From: Chionoecetes opilio
Taxonomy: Eukaryota > Arthropoda > Malacostraca > Decapoda > Majidae
Length of the DNA: 64,000 bases
Reading direction: 5' to 3'
Assembly (NCBI GenBank): GCA_016584305.1
Contig: JACEEZ010003587.1
Location: 17,489-81,488 of the forward strand
Position 1 is the stretch's first letter, and the number at the start of each line of letters is the position of its first letter. Position numbers and translations under genes: made by a program. This document shows, piece after piece, positions 24,224 through 34,963 of this stretch. The notes under the pieces are model-generated. The model saw only the letters and a list, made by a program, of their open reading frames with translations, was not told where the DNA came from and ran no database searches.

Positions 24224-24438
24224 TTAACCCCTTGAGACCCAAAACGTAATTTCCATTGTAATTTGGCTAGCATAAGACGATTTTTAGTGACTATAAGCAA
24301 TATTTTATAGATATGACCTGTTTAGTATCCTTGTCCACTTAACTGATTTGGTATATTAAGTGACTTTTCTTAATTTTATAGCTCAACAACATACAATTTT
24401 TTATAGCAAAGGAAAGATCTGGGCGTGAAGGGGTTTAA
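24224..24438 (+). mobile_element. Complete TTAA-flanked (piggyBac-like) MITE
   Basis: About 207 bp between TTAA at 24224 and TTAA at 24435. The ends are inverted: CCCCTTGAGACCCA at the left and TGGGCGTGAAGGGG at the right. The interior includes CGTAATTTCCATTGTAATTT and GACTATAAGCAATATTTTAT. It has no coding capacity. The same family recurs at 34536, 34883 (split), 59027 and 59395, in both orientations. TTAA targets and CCC-starting ends are piggyBac features. Confidence 0.75.
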
Positions 24439-24783
24439 AACAAATTTGGAATACTAGCCTTATTTTTCCCCGTTACTGGGTGAGGCTGGTCTCCTACGTC
24501 AAAATAGTGTGTTTTGTGAAAAAAAAGAAAAAATTTCAATGTACGTAGAGTGAAATGAATAACCTGGCAGCAGTTCCTTCACCTTACAGCCCTTCTCTGC
24601 CTCTTCCTTCCTTCCTTCCTTCCCTTATGTGTGTTTTGTGAAAAAAAGAAGAAGATATATGTCAATGTAGATATTTTTCTTCTCCATCATGTGGTGTTTC
24701 AGAATCATGTTTTCTCTTATCATTAGGGAGTGACAGATATTTCAGCGAGCCCATTTCTGTGGTACAACGGTCATCAAAAGATA

Positions 24784-25139
24784 TACCGTAAACCCCCTCG
24801 TATTCGGACTAATTGGGCCAAGGAGTGGTCCGAGTAATGCAGGGATAAAATAATAAAATAAAAAATAAAAAAATAAAAATTAGGTGTATATAGCAAATTT
24901 CTAAGTCATGCACATATCAATAAACATAAGATAAATCATGTCAATAAATAAATCTACAGTAAAAATACACACTACAGTACTGTACGGGAGCAGTGTACAG
25001 TACTATCAGTCCTACGTCTGGCAAAAAAAGAAGAAAAAGAAAAAAGACATGTTAAAAAAAAAAAAAAAGGAGGAGGAGGAGGTCCGAATAATGTCGAAGT
25101 CTGAATAATGAGGGTCTGAATACGAGAGGGTTTACTGTA
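24784..25139 (+). mobile_element. pogo/Tigger-like MITE with TA target sites
   Basis: About 352 bp flanked by TA. The left end CCGTAAACCCCCTCGTATTC and the reverse complement of the right end CAGTAAACCCTCTCGTATTC are inverted repeats. Subterminal GGTCCGAGTAAT and GGTCCGAATAAT also mirror each other. The interior is A/T-rich with A tracts, and there is no transposase. It sits in the intron between exons C and D. The family call rests on the TIR sequence and TA target. Confidence 0.8.
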
Positions 25140-25161
25140 TGTCAATATTTTCATCTTACAG

Positions 25162-25347
25162 TGGATGTCGGAGGAGGGGGTGCGGAGGGAGGCGTGGTTT
25201 GTGGTCACAGGGACAAGGGCGACAGTGGTCTGGAGGATAGCAATGACTCTCTCTTCTCGGCTGAACCCACTACTGAAATCACTACTGAAATCACTACTGA
25301 AGCCACTACTGAAGTCACTGCTGTAACCCCCTGTACCCTGAACTCAA
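25162..25347 (+). CDS. TAF1A: Host gene exon D, TAF1A-like, with Thr-Thr-Glu repeat
   Basis: The acceptor TCATCTTACAG and donor TCAA|GTGAGT delimit 186 bp. Phase 1 in and phase 1 out agree with exons C and E. The peptide opens with a Gly-rich segment (DVGGGGAEGG), runs through an acidic stretch (DSGLEDSNDSLFSAEP), then four TTE-type tripeptide-plus-one repeats coded by ACTACTGAAATC-like 12-mers, and ends VTPCTLNS before exon E's W. The low-complexity part looks like a lineage-specific disordered insertion between conserved helices. Repeat number may vary between alleles. Confidence 0.6.
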
Positions 25348-25361
25348 GTGAGTGTTATTGA

Positions 25362-25492
25362 CGTTATGTGGAGTCTATTGGGGTTTATGTGGAGTCTATT
25401 GGGGTTTATGTGGAGTCTATTGGGGTTTATGTGGAGTCTATTGGGGTTTATGTGGAGTCTATTGGGGTTTATGTGGAGTCTATTGGGGTCTT
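25362..25492 (+). repeat. 21 bp minisatellite, about six copies
   Basis: TTTATGTGGAGTCTATTGGG plus one G is repeated nearly perfectly. The last copy runs into the LINE 3' segment, so the unit probably arose by slippage of the LINE sequence around AGTCTATTGGGG. Confidence 0.95.
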
Positions 25493-25628
25493 TAAAAGGA
25501 GTCTGGATAAATTCATGGATGGGGATGAAAGGTGGATGTAGGTAGAGTTAAGTAACTGGAACTACCTCGTGTAGGTCTTGCGGCCTCTTGTAGCTTCCTT
25601 ATTTTCTTAAGTTCTTATGTTCTTATGA
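25478..25628 (+). mobile_element. LINE 3' end (CR1/L2-like) with octamer tail
   Basis: The frame SIGVFKRSLDKFMDG, then DERWM and a stop, resembles the FKxxLDKF C-terminus of CR1/L2-clade ORF2 proteins. It is followed by a short 3' UTR GGAACTACCTCGTGTAGGTC, CCTCTTGTAGCTTCCTTATT and a TTCTTATG octamer run. Tandem octamers at the 3' end are typical of CR1. This is a 5'-truncated insertion and the likely parent type of the two satellite arrays upstream. Confidence 0.65.
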
Positions 25629-25676
25629 GTGTTATGATGTCATGCTAGCACATCCTGAAGTCACACCCATACGTAG

Positions 25677-25698
25677 ATAGATAGATAGATAGATAGAT
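25677..25698. repeat. (GATA)n microsatellite
   Basis: Five to six tandem GATA units just before copia copy 2. Confidence 0.9.
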
Positions 25699-25737
25699 AT
25701 TTTACTGACCACAACATAGAATTAATATGATCGTTAG

Positions 25738-25942
25738 TGTTAATAATCCTGGACACTACTGCACTCACCGCGCGCTGGGGACTGACTGCCTCTTCCCTCT
25801 TGTGACTCCACGTGGTCAACTTGTCACGTGATCACCAGTGATGACATCATGAGACATCTGATGATATGGCGGTCTCCCATTGGTTCCCGCCCGCCGCGGC
25901 GCATAAACATAGAAACGTGCTAACACACTCCTCTGATTTACA
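25738..25942 (-). repeat. Copia copy 2, 3' LTR
   Basis: TGTTAATAATCCTGGACACT at the left edge; CTCCACGTGGTCAACTTGTC and GATGACATCATGAGACATCT inside; the end is degraded to GATTTACA. It has one rearrangement in the GC palindrome (CCCGCCCGCCGCGGCG). Confidence 0.85.
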
Positions 25943-26489
25943 CATTCGCTAATAATTTTTTTTTACTTCTTTTTCTTTTGCATGTCTCCTTTAGTCATAC
26001 AACTACGTACCATTGTTATGTTCACCAATACACATATTTTAACCCACTCCCTACATGTTTGCTGAGACGAGTCAACACCTAATGCCCGACTAAATTGGCC
26101 GTTCCCCGCAAGCCGCATATCGACGCGCCCCGTTCGTGGTAAGGCTCTTCCAGTTGCTTCGATGTCTCCCCCACGTTCCCTCCTTACAGTTCCCCTTGAT
26201 CCAACTATCTCGAAGCAGGCTGATATATACTCCATCAGAACGCTTGTTGTCCACCAATTTATGGTTTATAGGGCTTCCACTACCTAACGGTTGTCCACAA
26301 AACAATCTGATAGGGATCCTCCCACTCCGGAGATCTCCTGCAGAATACTGTCCACATACCCGCAGTACTAGCACCATCCAGAAGTGCCAGGGTCTCAGCG
26401 AGCAAGTTTTGAAATTGCCCCCGTCGAACCTTCCTTACTTTCCCAGTTAGAATAGGGCCGGTACATTATTAGTGTCGCACAGAAAGATA

Positions 26490-27640
26490 ATAAAGCCACC
26501 TTGAGATCCGATTCCCTGCATGTTCCATACTGGCGAATGATGCGTCGCGGAGCACTCAATGTGGCACTCCATCTAAAGGTCTAATCCTCTGATAAACACC
26601 CCAACATTAATCCGTTTTCCCATCCCTCACTCACCTTAGTTTGTCTCAATAATGTCAACACCGTCATCCTTTGAATTGAAAACACTCAGCTCGCACCATC
26701 GAACGCTATATCCGGGCGAGTGTGAGTAGCCATCCAATTTAGTTGCCCCACCCAACCCACGATATCTGTTTTTCTCTCGTTCTGACAATCACTAGTTCTT
26801 CTCCAAAACGCCCGACGCTTGCTAAGGGCAACCGGATTCAACGATTGCTCCATACTTAAGACTGGTCGATTGTGATCCGCCGTCCTCTTTGGTTAACTAC
26901 GTTAGAGCCCATCATAGCTTAGAAGCACTCTGAATCGAAGACCCGACTTGGAACGGTCCTAAACAGCAACTGTTTTAATGACGTGCTGCTCAAAGTTTCA
27001 TAGTACCGGAGCCCACAGATCCTCCACATATACGCATATGATGCCCTCTCTTTTCCACCAGTGTTTGCTCCACTAAAACCTGCAGGGGCCAGGGGTGCGA
27101 AAATGCTTGGCACCCGAGACATATCACAGCTTTTCCTTCCCCTCATGTACCATTGTCCTGGCACGCGTCGCACAAATCCATACACAGCTCTCCATCAGAC
27201 GCCACAATAAAACATTGTCGAACTCAGAGGAGGTAGTCAGGTTACACTTTCCGCTCTATTTTGTTCCCTTTGCGGTATCGGCAGCTTGTATGTCCATTGT
27301 GTGGCACACCCAACCATTAGCATGAGTGCGAGTACCATTGCCGCCCCCCCAAACGGACAGCCTCCTTTGAACATGTGTTGGAGAGTTCCTTCTGCGCCCA
27401 TGTGTCCCTTCCTCAAGCCCTGGCTACCAGACGTGCCTTCACCATAGTCTTTTCCTTGCCTTCAGCTTTTCTGTGACCACCCAACGTAGCAATATAGCTT
27501 GTTGACCCACATTCTCCACCTCTTCATACACCTCCTTGGTCCTCCAAATTCTCAATCTCTTTTTCCTTTAGCACACACCACCTCTATCTGTATTAAACAA
27601 CACACGCGATTTTCTGTCGCCATCGTCCACTGTTTCCCCA
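26490..27640 (-). pseudogene. Copia copy 2 RT and RNase H region
   Basis: Aligns along its length with 18590-19750 of copy 1. Recognisable minus-strand pieces include PGQWYMRGR, YAYMW followed by a disrupted YVDD motif near 27013-27027, and LLFRTV-PSRVFDSECF. One or more bases are missing at the catalytic site, so the YVDD motif is not readable. Broken in many frames. Confidence 0.75.
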
Positions 27641-28429
27641 TGACGTAAATTCTCTGTCCAGATCCATCCAATTAATTGTTACCGATCTTTGTCACTCTTA
27701 ATGGTTTGTATCAGTTGGTATCGACCAGGGGGGGGGTGTCGCCTTCCCGCCCGACTAACAATTTTACCAGTATCACCTCACCACCTCGCTTCCTCAACGC
27801 CTTGAAGCCTTTGACCCCCCCTTTAACTCTCACTAGCAGGAATTGCCTACACACCCGAGCAACTCGCAACCCGTGTCCGTCTGCCGACGTCACGCGTTGT
27901 GGCCGATCCAGCATCCACCTGCGCCGCCCTCACCCACACATCACAATTTCCGAGGAAATTGTCGTCTCATCCGAGTCCATGTCTGATTCCCCGAATCCAT
28001 TTCACATCACCCACTCACCTAAGGAGCGCGGCGAGCACTGGTAATTGGACTGAGACACATCGTCCTGCATTTGACACTGGGGGGGGGGGGGGCAGCAGGA
28101 TATCAACACATGTCGGGTGCCGATGCAATGCGACAATGGGTGCACCCTACACACAATTCCACCGTGCTTTCACTAAAAATTGTTTTCCTTCCGTCCTTTT
28201 CCACTTATGGTACCGGGTCGCGCCACTATTACTGTCTAGACGCTTGTAGTAAAACTCATCTCCGTAGTGTAGGTCTCCGGGGTCGCTGTCTCTCACATTA
28301 TGACGAAGTGCTCTAGTCAGCCTTCACTAGATTCTCCGGCACGGTAAATGCGCCTCCTGCCGCGTGAAGGTGCATTCAGGTTATCGTCACTATCCTGCAG
28401 GTGTGGCCTACCGCCGTCTATCGCCGGGA

Positions 28430-29240
28430 GATTAATCATAAAAGTCCTCCAGGAATCCAGGGTTCTGGCCAAATACCACATCTAGTTGGGCGAGTAACTC
28501 CGAAAATGTTGACCATTGCATTCCTGGGCAGCCACAGCCCAACCATCGCAACATCTAAATTCAACCAGGACAATCCGCCAAAATCTGCTATACCATGCCT
28601 CTCCCACACACATTGACCTCTCACAACACCATTAATCCAAGGCTTTGTCAGCTGCCGTCGTTATAATCTTAACATTGAAGCCTCACCTAAGACCTCATTA
28701 TCTGAATTAGTAAATTCCACAAGCCGTTATCGGATAAGATTGTTCCTGGGGCACCAAATAGCATCAACCCAACCGGAAAATATTCCCCGAAATAAAATAT
28801 GCCTGCATTCTTGTCTGGAACAACCACAGATGTACAATACTCTGTATACAGGTCCACTATCACCAAGAAATACGTCTTGCCCCACGACTTAAGGCCATGG
28901 CAACTCACCTTCGTTTAAACCTGCTAGCCAAAGGGACACCCCACTGGTCTCGTCGGGCTCGGTTTCTTATACCGTTGCAACACTTCACAGTCACTTTGTG
29001 ACGGTATCATCCTCCTTCCAGGTTCGAGTCCCTTAATGTTCGCATCTCTCACATAGCTTGTTCAATTTTTCTCTTGCTGTAGGGTGTCCCAACTGACTAT
29101 GGAAGTTTCAAGCCCTCTTCTCGATGTCCCCGTCCTTTGTAGGTGCCACGAAGTGCCTCAGCTATACTACTTCCCATTTAGTCCATGCCGATACGGCACC
29201 AGATAGTTGCCGGGACGATTGATGTACGTAGGATTGACGA
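28430..29240 (-). pseudogene. Copia copy 2 integrase region
   Basis: The minus strand gives GLKSWGKTYFLVIVDLYTEY and CTSVVVPDKNAG (28800-28905), then LMLFGAPGTILSDNGLWNLL with the second catalytic Asp intact in DNG (28715-28775). The Glu-containing segment falls near 28600-28680 in a shifted frame. Zinc-binding N-terminal sequence corresponds to about 29030-29160. Confidence 0.8.
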
Positions 29241-29399
29241 CGTCCCTTTTTCCGCCCACTTTGGTTTGATTTGTCCTCACGTATTGATTATCATTTCGCT
29301 CTTTTCATAGACGTCTACTCAGCAACAACGGTAACATTACAGTTCACCCTCAGAGGTCACATTGGCCAGCATATTCCCCTATACAACAGGGAAACTTAA

Positions 29400-30500
29400 C
29401 TTTCCTTAAGGAAGTCACTAGAATACCATTGTTCCCCCAAATGTGAAGCTGGAATTAGAACAATTCCTCTTTTCCCATAGCCAACGCTCATATTCGGTCC
29501 ACCCATGTAACTTACGCTTCGAGCCAACGTGAACCACACACAGTGTTTGTACAACCTGTTCAAGGACGGCACACCCCTTTTGATTCACTCACTAGTTTCA
29601 ATTAAATTGTCCTCGCTATCTTTATCTTCACATAGCCCACGAATAAGTTCACTGTTCCTCCTCAACGACCCACCATGCACTCCTTTGTTTTCGTAGGGCT
29701 TCAGTGCAATCACGTGCCCAGTGATAATGATTCGATTCACAATATCACATTTGTATATTGTACCATATGCCCCCATAAGTTTTTCTTTCTTACCTCCTAT
29801 CCTGTCTTTGACGTCCATATTACCCGAGCCCACTGGCTAGCCTTGCGGGTCCCCGCCAACCCGTCTACCTCGACCTGGTTCCCCCACATACAGGTCTTCC
29901 ATCACTTTTCACTAACAGTGCCCTCATTTCCCACATCAGGTTCTGATTTTAATCTGGTATGTTGGCGCTCGGTCCCCTAATCGCACCACTCGAAAATATT
30001 CGGTTGAGCGTCCGCCTTCATATTATCGTATGTACCAACCACCTGTGTTGCTGACATGACTAATTTGCTCACTATTTCCTCTAACAGCATGAAGCCAATA
30101 ACATGAAGGCCACACAGAATCATCAAGCTTCAATTCCCTGCTTTGTAACCCCATGGTAACGTAGTTCAAACTCTGACACAAAGCCTTAATTTCTGCTCTC
30201 TCTTTTCCTCCGTAGGCATACACAAGCCTCAATCTGCAATTTCCTTCTCCTTCATCGACCAAAACACATCATCCAGTCTCATTCAATAACACTTCCCACG
30301 CCATCCTCTGCCTCCCACTTAGTCTTATCATTTCCGACGATGCCTTCTGGCCCGCCCGAAGTGATACAGATGTATTTGCAGCCGCACCGCTTCTTCTTTT
30401 CTTGTGGTCAGTCTACTACACCACACACCTACCTTCCCTCCTTCCACATCTCGTATTCTTCATCATGCTCCAATTCGGAGGCCACTTTCGTGAACACGCC
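29400..30500 (-). pseudogene. Copia copy 2 gag and protease region
   Basis: Starts inside the 5' LTR near 30500. RAEIKALCQSLNYVTMGLQS at about 30130-30210 corresponds to the gag helices of copy 1. The stretch 29410-30065, absent from copy 1, has a minus-strand frame with VKDRIGGKKEKLMGAYG (about 29770-29830) and NRIIITGHVIALKPYENKGV, plausibly between the zinc knuckle and protease. I cannot place a DTG/DSG catalytic triad with confidence. Confidence 0.55.
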
Positions 30501-30521
30501 ATAGTGCAGTTGTGTAACTAC

Positions 30522-30534
30522 GCTTCTGCTACCA
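30522..30534 (-). promoter_or_regulatory. Copia copy 2 primer binding site
   Basis: The plus strand reads GCTTCTGCTACCA two bases before the LTR. Apart from one extra T this is the iMet tRNA 3' end, as in copy 1. Confidence 0.75.
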
Positions 30535-30536
30535 AG

Positions 30537-30759
30537 TGTTAATAACCTGGACACTACTGCACTCCTTAACCGAGCGCGCTGGGACTGACTTGCCTCTTTC
30601 CCTCTTGTGAATCCACGTGGTCCAACTTGTCACGGTGATCCAACAGTATGACATCATGAGACAATCTGATGATATGGATGGGCGTCTCCCTCATTGGTTC
30701 CCGCCGCCGCGGCGGCATAAACAATGAGGAACTGCTAACACTACTCGCTATATTAACCA
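30537..30759 (-). repeat. Copia copy 2, 5' LTR
   Basis: TGTTAATAACCTGGACACTA to TATTAACCA. It has several small insertions against the other three LTRs, for example around 30570 and 30680. The tail ends TTAACCA rather than TTAACA. Confidence 0.82.
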
Positions 30760-30985
30760 GGTGGGTGGCCAAGTAGACGCATAGGGGTAATTTTTTTCAA
30801 AGTCAATATTTTTTCAAGCGTACTTTGTGGTATTCTAGGACCTTATTACTTGAGAAACTGTGCGTGTGCAAAGTTTCAGGCTAATCGTTAATATTTAGAG
30901 TGGCGGTCGATCTTGAACATTTCCCTGTTTCGCCCTCATGTCATATGTGACACGATAAAGCAACTGAAGTTTGGCTTCTTGGCCA
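30760..30985 (+). other. Unassigned intron sequence
   Basis: Between the copia LTR and the TE-like relic. No gene, repeat copy elsewhere in the window or RNA is recognised. Confidence 0.5.
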
Positions 30986-30989
30986 TAGG

Positions 30990-33400
30990 TTCCTACTACA
31001 CAGGAGCAAAACTTCCCAGCCGTGGAGACGTTTTTACAAGATTTTTCTACGCACACAATGGAGGAGAAGAAACGTGCCAGCAGAGTGCAGCTGAGCTTCA
31101 AGGAGGTCCTCGACTTCTGGACACAGGCTAGGAATCCCCACATCGCAGAAACTAGCGTGGGAGGAAGATTACTGGACTTTTAAAGAGTGGAAGATCCTGA
31201 GGCAGAAGCCAGAATACTCTGGAGTCACGCCTGGCCGAAAAACAGATTAACCTTCCACGACGTCTCCCAGACCTTTTGGAGCATCGCCCACCCGATGCCC
31301 TCCCTGTTCTGAGTGACTCATTCCTGAAAGAATGAATTCCTTCTTGCCAGCGGGAGAAGGGGAGGCGGGTTCGTTGCTGGTCTGGACAAGGAAGCTGAAA
31401 GAATCGTTTGCCGACGGCAAGCTCTCTCTCGCACGTAGCCGTCACACAGACGCAAAAGGAGATAGATGGTGGATCTGGAGTCGTCATTCAGTCGTCTGGT
31501 CATCCAAGTCCAACCACGCCTGCCAACACATCGACTTCTTCTTCCTCGCGCACGGGGTCGCTTCTCCTTCTCCAACCAAGGATTGAGACACGGGGCCGAG
31601 AGTCCGTACCCTATCCACGCTGATCCTCGTCGGAGCCCTTGACAGAACTGGGGTCGATTAGCCGCCAGCGCCTTCGATTGTGGCGGCTAAGCAAGTAGCT
31701 TGGGCCACGATTCCACAGAGGCTGTGTGCTTAATCCCGAGTCCATTCGACAGGCAAGAGCGGAAGTACAGGTTCCAATTTGGCGGAAGTACATCAAGAGA
31801 CTTTCAGAGCCCTTACCCCCTCTTAACCGTTCATTGGTACTGGAATATCCTTCCTCATGAACGATGGCACTCGCGCCGAAAGACTCGCCATCCTCGTCAC
31901 AGGAGTAAGGAGTTGGAAGCTCCCTAGAGTCCCGAAAACTGTGCACTCCTCGGAACTGGTGATGCCGCCGCTACACAGCTGTGTTCGAGGCTCTAGAGCT
32001 GGGGGTGTCCCGGAACGATGTCGTGGCCGATGTGCTTCGACACAACCATTCCACACTGTAGCCCATCAATGGGTTCAAGTGCACCAACATTGCAACAGAA
32101 TATTCGGCCGACCCCTCCGTTTCACTTGCGTGCCGTCATCACGATCCACGAACTTGATCCTTGAAAGACCTTTTCTACTCTACGGTGTTTGGGGTGTCAT
32201 CTTCCTGTCCTGAGATCACCATCTTCTCTCGCTTCAAGGTACTACTGGTCTTACATCACACCAGTCGGCAATAACACCCTCCCACCAACGAAAGATTCTG
32301 CCGGAGACTCTGTCTCCAAGAGGTGACGAGTCTTCATTCAGGGTTTTTTGAAAACGTTCTTTGCTTCAGACAATGCAGCCCCGTGACGACTATAAGACTC
32401 GCTAGGCTGAGCATCCTTTTCCTCGGCGGCGCTCTTCTTCCGAATACCTCGATCCGTAGCCCCGGAGCGCTTCATCGAGCGCGTTGGATGGCGCGTTCAT
32501 TTTCCTCTGAAGATTCTTGTGATTTCGGGAGCAGCTAGACTGGAGTCTCACACCCTCGAGAAATGTCAGCCCTCCAAGCGGTTCTACAATCGTTCCGCCA
32601 ACCGAGATCTACGTCCTGCGATGGTCGAATCGACCGCTTCCTACTACGCTCCCGCCAACTATCTTGGATTCGCTAAGGACATCCTTCAGTACTCACGACT
32701 AAAGTATTCGGAAGGCCTGCTTCACCGCTCTTGAGCCGCCATTTTCTGGTACGTGAGCACAGATCTCATTGGCCTGTCACTGTTCGACTCCGTCTCCCTG
32801 TCTCCGACAAACAAGCAATTGTACACAATTGTTACAGGCCAATTCTCTACGTTAAGGAGCCGAGGAAACCCGCCAAGCGAATAACCTCCCTCATCACTAG
32901 TTCCTGCGGCAACACTGCCTCTCTTCGCCAGAAAATTCCCTCCGCCTCTTCGAAGCTCTTGATATGCAAGACCGACTTCCCTGTCGTCGCCAACCCTCGA
33001 ATGGCAGGAGAGTAAATGCGTTACGTCGAGGCCTGCCGCCGAATCGCGGGATTTCGCGTCGTCACAACGACACAGCCGAGCGAGAGTGGCGCTCACACAC
33101 GATCAGATCCCTTCAACCTCCGGCTGACCAAAAACGAGGATACAGCGCCATTTCCTCCTGCCACGTTGTGGAGGCCCATCGCCATCAACAGCCCGGGACC
33201 TCGAAGCTTCCCCTCCCCGGCCAAGCCGGCCGCACAATGCGTTGGGTGGCCCCCCATGATACCCCCCCTACCCCACTGAGGGGCTACATACTCCTCAAGA
33301 GGGGGACCGAGCACACCTGCTGGGAAGGGATTCCGGCATTGTCCGCTTTTCAAGAGATACATCCTCCGCTCCGTAATTATGCCATTTCAAGGAAATAACA
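30990..33400 (+). pseudogene. Broken TE-like gene, CRHH / RARWM / RVVND family, copy 1
   Basis: The plus strand carries, in shifting frames, EEKKRASRVQLSFKEVLDFW (from 31060), a segment with LAILVTG (31880), ACRHH-like sequence near 32125-32140, HRARWMARSFS near 32475, YYAPAN near 32645, TKQAIVHN-like and AEEPAKRITSLITSS (32865-32905), and RVV-D...AEREWRS near 33050-33090. From memory these follow the order of a multi-copy arthropod family of uncharacterised proteins (TTASNTG, CRHH, HHARWM, RVVND-AERGVALI), probably transposon-derived. Many frameshifts; not functional as read. A second copy at 54850-57400 belongs to the duplicated segment. Confidence 0.6.
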
Positions 33401-33666
33401 AAGTTGTAATCCGCACCCCTAAAATCAAACCGATTGAGGTCAAACTTTGCATACGATGGTTTCTTGCATAGGATGCACCATTACCCAAAGAGGAAGAAAA
33501 ATTCAAACTTGATTTTATTGGCACCCATAATGATCGTAATAACACGATATATGGTCCAACAATTACGTTATCAATTATTGAATCTATGATGTTTTAAGAT
33601 AAAACGACTTCTAAGCAAGTAGTTCATACTCCATTTTAATTTGACACAAAAAAAGATACCCCGCCT
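33401..33666 (+). other. Intron sequence, duplicated at 57430-57716
   Basis: Contains CCGATTGAGGTCAAACTTTG and CATAATGATCGTAATAAC, both found again in the second segment copy. No gene. Confidence 0.7.
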
Positions 33667-33800
33667 TCAACCCTCTTGAGAGGCCCAGAACGTAATTTCC
33701 ATTGTAATTTGGGTACCATTAGACAATTATTTTTGTGAATATAAGCAATAGTTTTTATAGATATGACCTGTCTAGTATCCTTGTCCACTACCTAATTTCG
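33667..33800 (+). mobile_element. TTAA-family MITE, left half
   Basis: CGTAATTTCCATTGTAATTT and TAGATATGACCTGTCTAGTA match the left half of the complete element at 24224. The right half is replaced by the TAC microsatellite. Copy at 57717-57865. Confidence 0.6.
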
Positions 33801-33807
33801 GCTCATG

Positions 33808-34003
33808 TTAGTTACTACTACTACTACTAAAAACTACTACCACTGACTACTACTATTTTTTTTCCTACTACTCCTACTACGAAAAAAAATTTTTTTTTTC
33901 TTTTTTTCTATCTACTACTACTACTAATACTATACTAAATCTATACTAATACTACTAATACTAATACTATACTACTACCAATACTAAGTACTACTACTAC
34001 TGT
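33808..34003. repeat. (TAC)n microsatellite with T tracts
   Basis: Imperfect ACT/TAC triplets interrupted by T runs, ending just upstream of the exon E acceptor. Confidence 0.92.
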
Positions 34004-34017
34004 GTTGTGTGGTGCAG

Positions 34018-34158
34018 GGTGGAGGGTGAAGGTGCTTGTACAAGAGTTGTCAATGGTGCTGGTGGCCTACGCTGGCCTTCCCCCAACCGTTTTGTGGGAT
34101 CTCTGGCGCCCTGGCAGAACTGACCCAGTGATGCGTCACTTCTACAGGCGTGTCTCAG
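34018..34158 (+). CDS. TAF1A: Host gene exon E, first copy, TAF1A-like
   Basis: The acceptor GTGTGGTGCAG and donor TCTCAG|GTGAGG enclose 141 bp. Phase 1 at entry matches exon D, so the joined codon is AGG. The peptide includes WRVKVLVQELSMVLVAYAG, then LPPTVLWDLWRPGRTDP and VMRHFYRRVS. A W-led helix, a W-x-x-W-P-type turn and an HF doublet recall the C-terminal part of TAF1A. The exit phase does not agree with exon F as read, so an indel or alternative donor is likely. A second version of this exon is at 58464-58615. Confidence 0.6.
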
Positions 34159-34238
34159 GTGAGGGAGGTGGCGGGGAGGCTTGGGGGTCCGATTAAGGGA
34201 GTAAGGTCAGTGGGTGTCGGCATTTTTTCAGTGTTTTT

Positions 34239-34275
<37 letters not shown>

Positions 34276-34535
34276 CACTCACAATGACTGACCCAAGCAA
34301 AAAATAAAAAGTAGTACAATTAGTTTTCATTATATATTTTTTTTCAGCTACTATGGTTGTAAGGCTTCCTTTTTACCTTAAACAAATGTTGTGCGGGTGG
34401 CCTTTGTTCAGTTTTAATTATATTAATTATATTTTTTTACATCACATAAGGACTGGCCTAAGCAACGGACAAAAAGAAACAATCCCGTTGTGTTTTATTA
34501 ATTTGTAATTTTTATTATTTTATCATGCTTGTGTG

Positions 34536-34746
34536 TTAACTAACCCCTTCCCACCCGATCTTCCTTGGCTATATAAAACTGTCTTTGTTAGCCATGAAAA
34601 TACTAAAAGTCCTGGAAAAAAAATCCCAATTAGCTAGTGGACAATGATACTAAACAGTCATAGCTATAAAAACATTTGCTTATAGTTACTAATCTTCTGA
34701 TGGTACCCAAATTACAATGGAAATTACGTTCTGGCCTCAGTGTTAA
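34536..34746 (-). mobile_element. TTAA-family MITE, complete, reverse orientation
   Basis: TTAA at both edges. Minus strand: CAAATTACAATGGAAATTAC reversed matches the left half of the 24224 copy, and GCTAGTGGACAATGATACTA matches its middle. The right-terminal TAACCCCTTCCCACCCGATC is the degraded inverted end. Copy at 59027-59253. Confidence 0.7.
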
Positions 34747-34963
34747 TGTATAGCATAGTATATTGTAGTGTCATGTATGTGACCCTAGTTTTGTTCCTTT
34801 ACACTTGTATTTCTCCTTGATAAGGCTTAGAGGCACGAGACAAAAGACAGAAATACATGGTAAATGGAATACCCTGAGTTTTTTAACCCCTTGAGGTATC
34901 CAGGACGGTTAAATTTACATTGTAATTTTTACTACCATTAAGGTGATTTTTGGTGACTATAAG

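Larger units (their letters stand above)
25738..30759 (-). mobile_element. Ty1/copia retrotransposon, copy 2 (5.0 kb, minus orientation)
   Basis: Same family as the element at 17945-22148, with LTRs at 25738-25942 and 30537-30759 and the same iMet-type primer site. It keeps about 650 bp that copy 1 lacks (about 29410-30065). Single-base indels, including C and G homopolymer runs near 27346, 27726 and 28078-28092, break almost every frame. Their style suggests uncorrected reads rather than old age. I cannot find a matching 5 bp target duplication: GTTAG at the left, GGTGG at the right. It lies in the intron between exons D and E. Confidence 0.9.

Noticed and set aside
31332..33398. Several plus and minus frames of 70-140 codons in 31-33.4 kb as separate genes
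   Set aside because: The plus-strand pieces fit one TE-like protein broken by frameshifts; minus frames are shadows.
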